Shown: piece after piece, positions 4,831-7,785 of the stretch | Position numbering within the stretch: position 1 is the stretch's first letter | Layout: every line of letters starts with the position of its first letter | Origin: Thermofilaceae archaeon | Lineage (GTDB): Archaea; Thermoproteota; Thermoprotei; Thermofilales; Thermofilaceae | Direction: 5' to 3' | Length of the DNA stretch: 7,785 nucleotides | Assembly: GCA_027027675.1 (NCBI GenBank) | Contig: JALVKT010000167.1 | Coordinates: 1-7,785, forward strand | Translations under genes and position numbers: made by a program | Notes under the pieces: generated by a model | Database searches by the model: none | What the model was told of the DNA's origin: nothing | Seen by the model: the letters and a program-made list of their open reading frames with translations, nothing else

Positions 4831-6633
4831 CTAAACCCTAACCTCCCTCTCGATGAGGTACTCGACAACGTCCTTGTAGGCTATAATGCCGAGAAGCCTC
4901 CCCTCCCCGTCGACGACTGCCACCTTGTCGAACTCCCTCTGAAGCATAGTCTCCAGCACGTCGCCCAGCGTGGCGTCCGGCGGGACGGTTAGGCCCCTCA
5001 TGAGGTGCAGGAGGCACACCTCTATCTCGAGGCTCCTCTCGCCGCCCAGCATAACGTCGTCCACCGAGAGGAAGCCGGCGAACCTGCCGGCGGAGTCCAC
5101 GACGGGGAGAACCCTGTACCTGAAGATCCTGGCCAGCTTCACCGCCCTCGCGCCAGGGTCGCTGCAGAGGAGCCTCGCCCTCGCCTTGGACATCACGTCG
5201 GCGGCCTTAACCTCTTTGAGGAGGCGCGGCCTCCGCTCCGCGAGCTTGTCGAGCAGCATCTGTATGTGCCCTATCTTGCGCTCCCCGTGAGCCGGGCTCT
5301 CCTCCCTGTTGTAGACCTGGCTCTCATATATCGTGTGCCTCCCGGTGAGCACGTAGCTGAGGGTTATCGCTATCAGGGCGAGGGGGAGCAACTGGTAGTT
5401 ACCGGTCATCTCGCTTATCATGAGCATCGTTGCGAGCGGAACCTTGCCGACGCCGGCGAAGAAGCTCATCATACCTATTATTATGAAGCTCGCCGCGGGC
5501 ACGTCGTAGCCGGGGAAGAGCTGCCTTAGGAGGAGCCAGTGGAGGACGCCCACGGTGCCCCCGATGGTCAGGCTCGGCGCGAAGACGCCTCCGCTGCCCC
5601 CGCTGCCCACCGAGAACCCCGTCGCCAGTATCTTGAGGATGGGGAGCAGGAGGAGGACGTGGAGCGGCAGGAAGACGAGGTTCTCCCTTATCATGTACTG
5701 TATCCACCCGTACCCGCTCCCAAGGACGTGGGGGAAGAACGCCCCGATGACGCCTGTGAGGAGGGCGCCCAGGGCCGGCTTCCACACCGAGGGAAGCCTG
5801 AGCCTGTACTTGAAGTAGTCCCGTATGCCGTAGAACGCCTTCACGTAGGCCACGCCTAGGAGCCCGTTTACGAGGCCCAGCAGGGCGAACGCGGGCATTG
5901 TGGGGAAGCTGTAGAGCGAGTACTCGCGGCCCGAGAAGCTGGGCGACCAGAAGATCGGCTCCCAGCCGTGCACGAAGCCGACAATCATGTAGCTTACGAA
6001 GCTGGCGATGAACGTCGGCGGTATAATCGAGGTCTCGTAGTCCGCTATGTAGAGGACCTCGGAGGCGAACACCGCTCCCCCGATCGGCGCCTTGAACATC
6101 GCCCCTATGCCGCTGCCCAGGCCGGCGGCGACGGCGGCCCTCCTGTCCCTCGCGTCCAGCCGGAGAAGGTCCGCGAGCAGGCTTCCGAAGCCGCCGCCTA
6201 TCTGGGCGACCGGGCCCTCCTTGCCCGCGCTGCCCCCCGTGCCTATCGTGAAGGCGGACGCCACCATCTTGATGAGGGGCACGCGGCGCCTCATGGCCCC
6301 GTCCTTGTAGTGGTAGGCGTGTATCACGGCGTCCGTGCCGTGGCCCTCGGCCTCGGGCGCCAACTTGAATACGAGGAAGCCGCTGACTATGCCGCCGATG
6401 ACGGGTATGAGTGCTAGGAGGAGCCTCTCCTCGGGTATAACGTGGCCTCCCCCCTCCAGGCCGGGCTTCGGCGCCACGTAGCCCGCCACTCCCTGGAGGA
6501 ACACCGCCTCGACCCACTCCGTCATGAGGGTGAAGGCGACGGCGCCCAGCCCGCTCACAAGGCCTATGAGGGCCGCCAGTAGAAACCACTTCTCAATGTA
6601 CCTCAGCTCGCCCTCCAGGCTCCTCCTCTCCAC
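4831..6633 (-). CDS. CLC-family chloride channel/antiporter with C-terminal CBS pair (paralogue 2)
   Basis: A 600-residue CLC protein and the first gene of the minus-strand operon. It is paralogous to the next gene over its whole length, including membrane domain, ESPAH linker (445-449) and two CBS domains (about 479-530 and 545-596). Motifs: EGHGTD (96-101), with H98 at the place of the E. coli central serine; GKEGP (137-141) with gating glutamate E139; GVFAP (349-353) with F351; likely central tyrosine Y441 in SQVY. The internal proton glutamate position is V193, as in many CLC channels, beside E192. It should carry Cl- or a related anion across the membrane, with CBS domains sensing nucleotides. 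The start is taken as GTG at 6633, giving MERRSLEGELRYIEKW; no in-frame ATG lies nearby. A TATA-like element about 35 bp upstream fits this start. Adjacent paralogues could form homodimers or a mixed dimer. Family assignment is certain; ion selectivity and coupling are not. Confidence 0.95.
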   Translation of the reverse strand: MERRSLEGELRYIEKWFLLAALIGLVSGLGAVAFTLMTEWVEAVFLQGVAGYVAPKPGLEGGGHVIPEERLLLALIPVIGGIVSGFLVFKLAPEAEGHGTDAVIHAYHYKDGAMRRRVPLIKMVASAFTIGTGGSAGKEGPVAQIGGGFGSLLADLLRLDARDRRAAVAAGLGSGIGAMFKAPIGGAVFASEVLYIADYETSIIPPTFIASFVSYMIVGFVHGWEPIFWSPSFSGREYSLYSFPTMPAFALLGLVNGLLGVAYVKAFYGIRDYFKYRLRLPSVWKPALGALLTGVIGAFFPHVLGSGYGWIQYMIRENLVFLPLHVLLLLPILKILATGFSVGSGGSGGVFAPSLTIGGTVGVLHWLLLRQLFPGYDVPAASFIIIGMMSFFAGVGKVPLATMLMISEMTGNYQLLPLALIAITLSYVLTGRHTIYESQVYNREESPAHGERKIGHIQMLLDKLAERRPRLLKEVKAADVMSKARARLLCSDPGARAVKLARIFRYRVLPVVDSAGRFAGFLSVDDVMLGGERSLEIEVCLLHLMRGLTVPPDATLGDVLETMLQREFDKVAVVDGEGRLLGIIAYKDVVEYLIEREVRV

Positions 6634-6663
6634 CGTACCACTCTCGGGGAATAAATGGCCAGG

Positions 6664-6672
6664 ATATTAATA
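6664..6672 (-). promoter_or_regulatory. Probable TATA box of the CLC2-CLC1-GNAT-HAD operon
   Basis: On the minus strand the AT-rich stretch GTATTAATAT stands out in a GC-rich region. Its centre (about 6668) is 35 bp before the GTG at 6633, so with the usual archaeal spacing of about 27 bp the transcript would start near 6641 with a leader of about eight bases. The core TATTAATA is palindromic, so direction is not fixed by the box itself. A second AT stretch, ATTTATT (6650-6656), is only about 20 bp from the start codon and fits less well. Confidence 0.45.
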
Positions 6673-6700
6673 CCCTATCCCGGGCGGGGCAGCGTTACCC

Positions 6701-6708
6701 TTTATAAG
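6701..6708 (+). promoter_or_regulatory. Probable TATA box for the acidic hypothetical gene
   Basis: TTTATAAG is a strong match to the archaeal box A. Its centre (about 6704) is 32 bp before the ATG at 6736, predicting transcription from about 6731 and a leader of five bases or fewer. No Shine-Dalgarno-like sequence precedes the ATG (CATCTGTAACGT), as expected for a nearly leaderless mRNA. It lies about 30 bp from the divergent CLC operon promoter, so the two promoters could interfere or share a regulator. Confidence 0.6.
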
Positions 6709-6735
6709 GGCGCCGCGGGAAACCATCTGTAACGT

Positions 6736-7368
6736 ATGGAGGACGGCGGTAAGCGCCTCCTCGCCAACGGCCGCATAAAGGCCATCATAGGCGAGGACGG
6801 CGTCGAAATACTGGAGATAGGCGGAGAAGTATTCGAGGGGTTCGACAGCTACGTGCCAGTCCCCCTCAAGCACCTCCGCAACGTGAGGGTAGGCGAGATA
6901 CCCGAGGGCGTCTACATAGAGCCCGTGGAGGCCGTCGAGGGAAACACGGTCTACATGGCGAGCCTCGGCACCTCCTTCCCCTTCGAGGTGAGGTACTGGA
7001 GCGGCGGCGCCGAGGTGGAGCTGAACGTCTGGCCCGGCGACTGGGACGAGTACGTGTCCCTCCACGCGTACATGGAGGGCTTCACCCGCGTCCTAAGGCT
7101 CATGGAGGAGTGGGGGTTCATAGAGGAGCTGGAGGAGGACTTCAGCGGCGACATGTACCACCTCAGCTTCGAGCTCCCCCTGCCCGGGGACATGACCCTG
7201 CTCCGGGGCCTCTCAATGATTAAGAGGCTTCTCCGCGAGGTCGAGGAGGCGGCGAGGCGGATCGCGTACTCCCTGGCCCTCGAGGAGATAAGGAGGGGGA
7301 GCGGCGAGTACGACCCCGACGCGCTCCTCGAGCGGCTTGACGGCATAATGGGCAGGTACGGCGTATAG
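6736..7368 (+). CDS. Acidic conserved-type hypothetical protein, function unknown
   Basis: A 210-residue protein I do not recognise. It has no signal peptide, membrane segment or cysteine and is strongly acidic. Residues about 12-100 are rich in alternating hydrophobic and charged residues with glycine turns, suggesting beta strands (AIIGEDGVEILEIGGEVFEG; VEGNTVYMASLGTSFPFEVRYW). Residues about 105-205 are mainly helical (MEGFTRVLRLMEEWGFIEEL; LLREVEEAARRIAYSLALEE) with one strand-like LSFELPLP (143-150) between. No catalytic or metal motif is evident, although W99, W103 and W126 may be structurally important. Base and codon use match the neighbours, so recent transfer is not indicated. It has its own TATA box, is divergent from the CLC operon and is followed by a spacer and an Lrp/AsnC gene on the same strand. 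A soluble cytoplasmic protein is likely; nothing in the sequence links it firmly to chloride transport. Confidence 0.75.
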   Translation: MEDGGKRLLANGRIKAIIGEDGVEILEIGGEVFEGFDSYVPVPLKHLRNVRVGEIPEGVYIEPVEAVEGNTVYMASLGTSFPFEVRYWSGGAEVELNVWPGDWDEYVSLHAYMEGFTRVLRLMEEWGFIEELEEDFSGDMYHLSFELPLPGDMTLLRGLSMIKRLLREVEEAARRIAYSLALEEIRRGSGEYDPDALLERLDGIMGRYGV

Positions 7369-7388
7369 TTTTCCGTCGGCAAGCTAAG

Positions 7389-7427
7389 TTGAGAGATAGG
7401 GTTTTAACAGCCGGAGGCAATTCTCAA
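7389..7427. promoter_or_regulatory. Inverted repeat flanking the Lrp-gene TATA box (possible operator)
   Basis: TTGAGA at 7389-7394 and TCTCAA at 7422-7427 form a perfect 6-bp inverted repeat whose half-site centres are 33 bp apart, about three helical turns. The TATA box of the downstream Lrp/AsnC gene lies between them. Lrp-family proteins often bind symmetric sites at their own promoters, so autoregulation is a reasonable but unproven reading; six bases can match by chance. Confidence 0.3.
7401..7408 (+). promoter_or_regulatory. Probable TATA box of the Lrp/AsnC gene
   Basis: GTTTTAAC has its centre (about 7405) 28 bp before the ATG at 7433, placing the predicted transcription start at or within a base or two of the start codon, so the mRNA would be leaderless. 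The GGAGG at 7413-7417 is then upstream of the transcript start and 15 bases from the ATG, too far to act as a normal ribosome binding site. Confidence 0.5.
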
Positions 7428-7432
7428 ACATC

Positions 7433-7785
7433 ATGCCTGGCAAGCTCGACGAGAAAGACATCGCGATCCTCGAGATACTACAGGAGAACGCGAAGCTCAC
7501 AGTCAAGGAGATAAGCAGGAGGATAGGCAGCCCGGTCACCACCACCCACTCGAGGATTAAGAGGCTGGAGAAGGAGGGCTACATAAAGCACTACAGGGCC
7601 ATCCTCGACCCCAAGAAGCTCGGCTACAAGACGACGGCCTACATACTCGTCTCCTTCGCCAGGAGCTCCGGCCTCGACCAGCGCGAAGTGGCCGAGGAGA
7701 TTGCAAGGCTGCCCCAGGTGCAGGAGGTGCACATAATCACGGGGGACTGGGACATACTCGTAAAGGTCCGCGTACGGGACGTCGA
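7433..7785 (+). CDS. Lrp/AsnC-family transcriptional regulator (3' truncated by window end)
   Basis: The first 117 residues are visible before the window ends. Residues about 4-54 are the Lrp/AsnC helix-turn-helix: LDEKDIAILEIL, then TVKEISRRIGSPVTTTHSRI (recognition helix about 34-44) and RLEKEGYIKHYRAILDPKKLGY, the standard hinge leading to the RAM domain. The RAM (ligand-sensing, oligomerising) domain begins at about residue 67, and the diagnostic GDWDILVKV is at 104-112. Full-length members are about 150 residues, so 35 or so are missing. It should bind DNA as a dimer or higher oligomer and respond to an amino acid or related small molecule. The ATG at 7433 is preceded by a TATA box at leaderless spacing, and a TTGAGA/TCTCAA inverted repeat flanks that box. 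No target genes can be assigned from the sequence; the adjacent hypothetical gene is on the same strand but has its own promoter. Confidence 0.93.
   Translation, partial: MPGKLDEKDIAILEILQENAKLTVKEISRRIGSPVTTTHSRIKRLEKEGYIKHYRAILDPKKLGYKTTAYILVSFARSSGLDQREVAEEIARLPQVQEVHIITGDWDILVKVRVRDV

Noticed and set aside
5399..6589. Long (396-codon) open frame on the minus strand in another frame inside CLC2
   Set aside because: The translation is rich in Arg, Gly, Pro and His with no recognisable motif. It is a by-product of high GC in a real gene whose own frame has all the CLC motifs.
7366..7376. Short T run after the stop of the acidic hypothetical gene as a terminator
   Set aside because: Only four T residues follow the stop and no hairpin is evident; too weak to call.

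Overview
The window looks like chromosomal DNA from a hyperthermophilic archaeon, most likely Thermoproteota (crenarchaeal). The evidence is very high GC, heavy use of AGG and ATA codons, genes that overlap or abut, GTG starts, TATA boxes about 27-32 nt before start codons that imply leaderless or nearly leaderless mRNAs, and archaeal-type families (a probable DUF4443 regulator, archaeal CLC-CBS transporters, an Lrp/AsnC regulator). I cannot name a genus.

Left block, + strand (1-1481): three overlapping genes. The 5'-truncated first gene encodes a multi-pass membrane protein resembling an ECF-transporter S component. It overlaps by 19 bp a membrane-anchored protein with a coiled coil and a DUF4430 (transcobalamin C-terminal-like) domain. 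That gene overlaps by 20 bp a winged-helix protein with a cysteine cluster and a probable DUF4443 C-terminal domain. Together they suggest a small-molecule (perhaps cofactor) uptake module with its own regulator.

Central block, - strand (6633 down to 1465): an apparent four-gene operon in the order CLC-CBS paralogue 2, CLC-CBS paralogue 1, GNAT acetyltransferase, HAD-family hydrolase. The gaps are 32 bp, a GTGA overlap and a GTGATG junction. The two CLC proteins are clear paralogues (roughly half identical by eye). Both keep the gating glutamate and the CBS pair but lack the central serine and the internal proton glutamate of E. coli CLC. Because CLC proteins are dimers, adjacent paralogues raise the possibility of a heterodimer. 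The HAD gene runs 17 bp into the 3' end of the convergent regulator gene.

Right block, + strand (6634-7785): a divergent promoter region of about 100 bp separates the CLC operon from an acidic protein of unknown function. A 64-bp spacer with a TATA box flanked by an inverted repeat follows, then an Lrp/AsnC-family regulator cut off by the window end.

I saw no RNA gene, CRISPR array, insertion sequence or attachment site. Nothing here is clearly a new system. The best candidates for follow-up are the tandem CLC operon with its altered pore residues and co-translated GNAT/HAD genes, and the cysteine-cluster regulator beside the S-component/DUF4430 pair.
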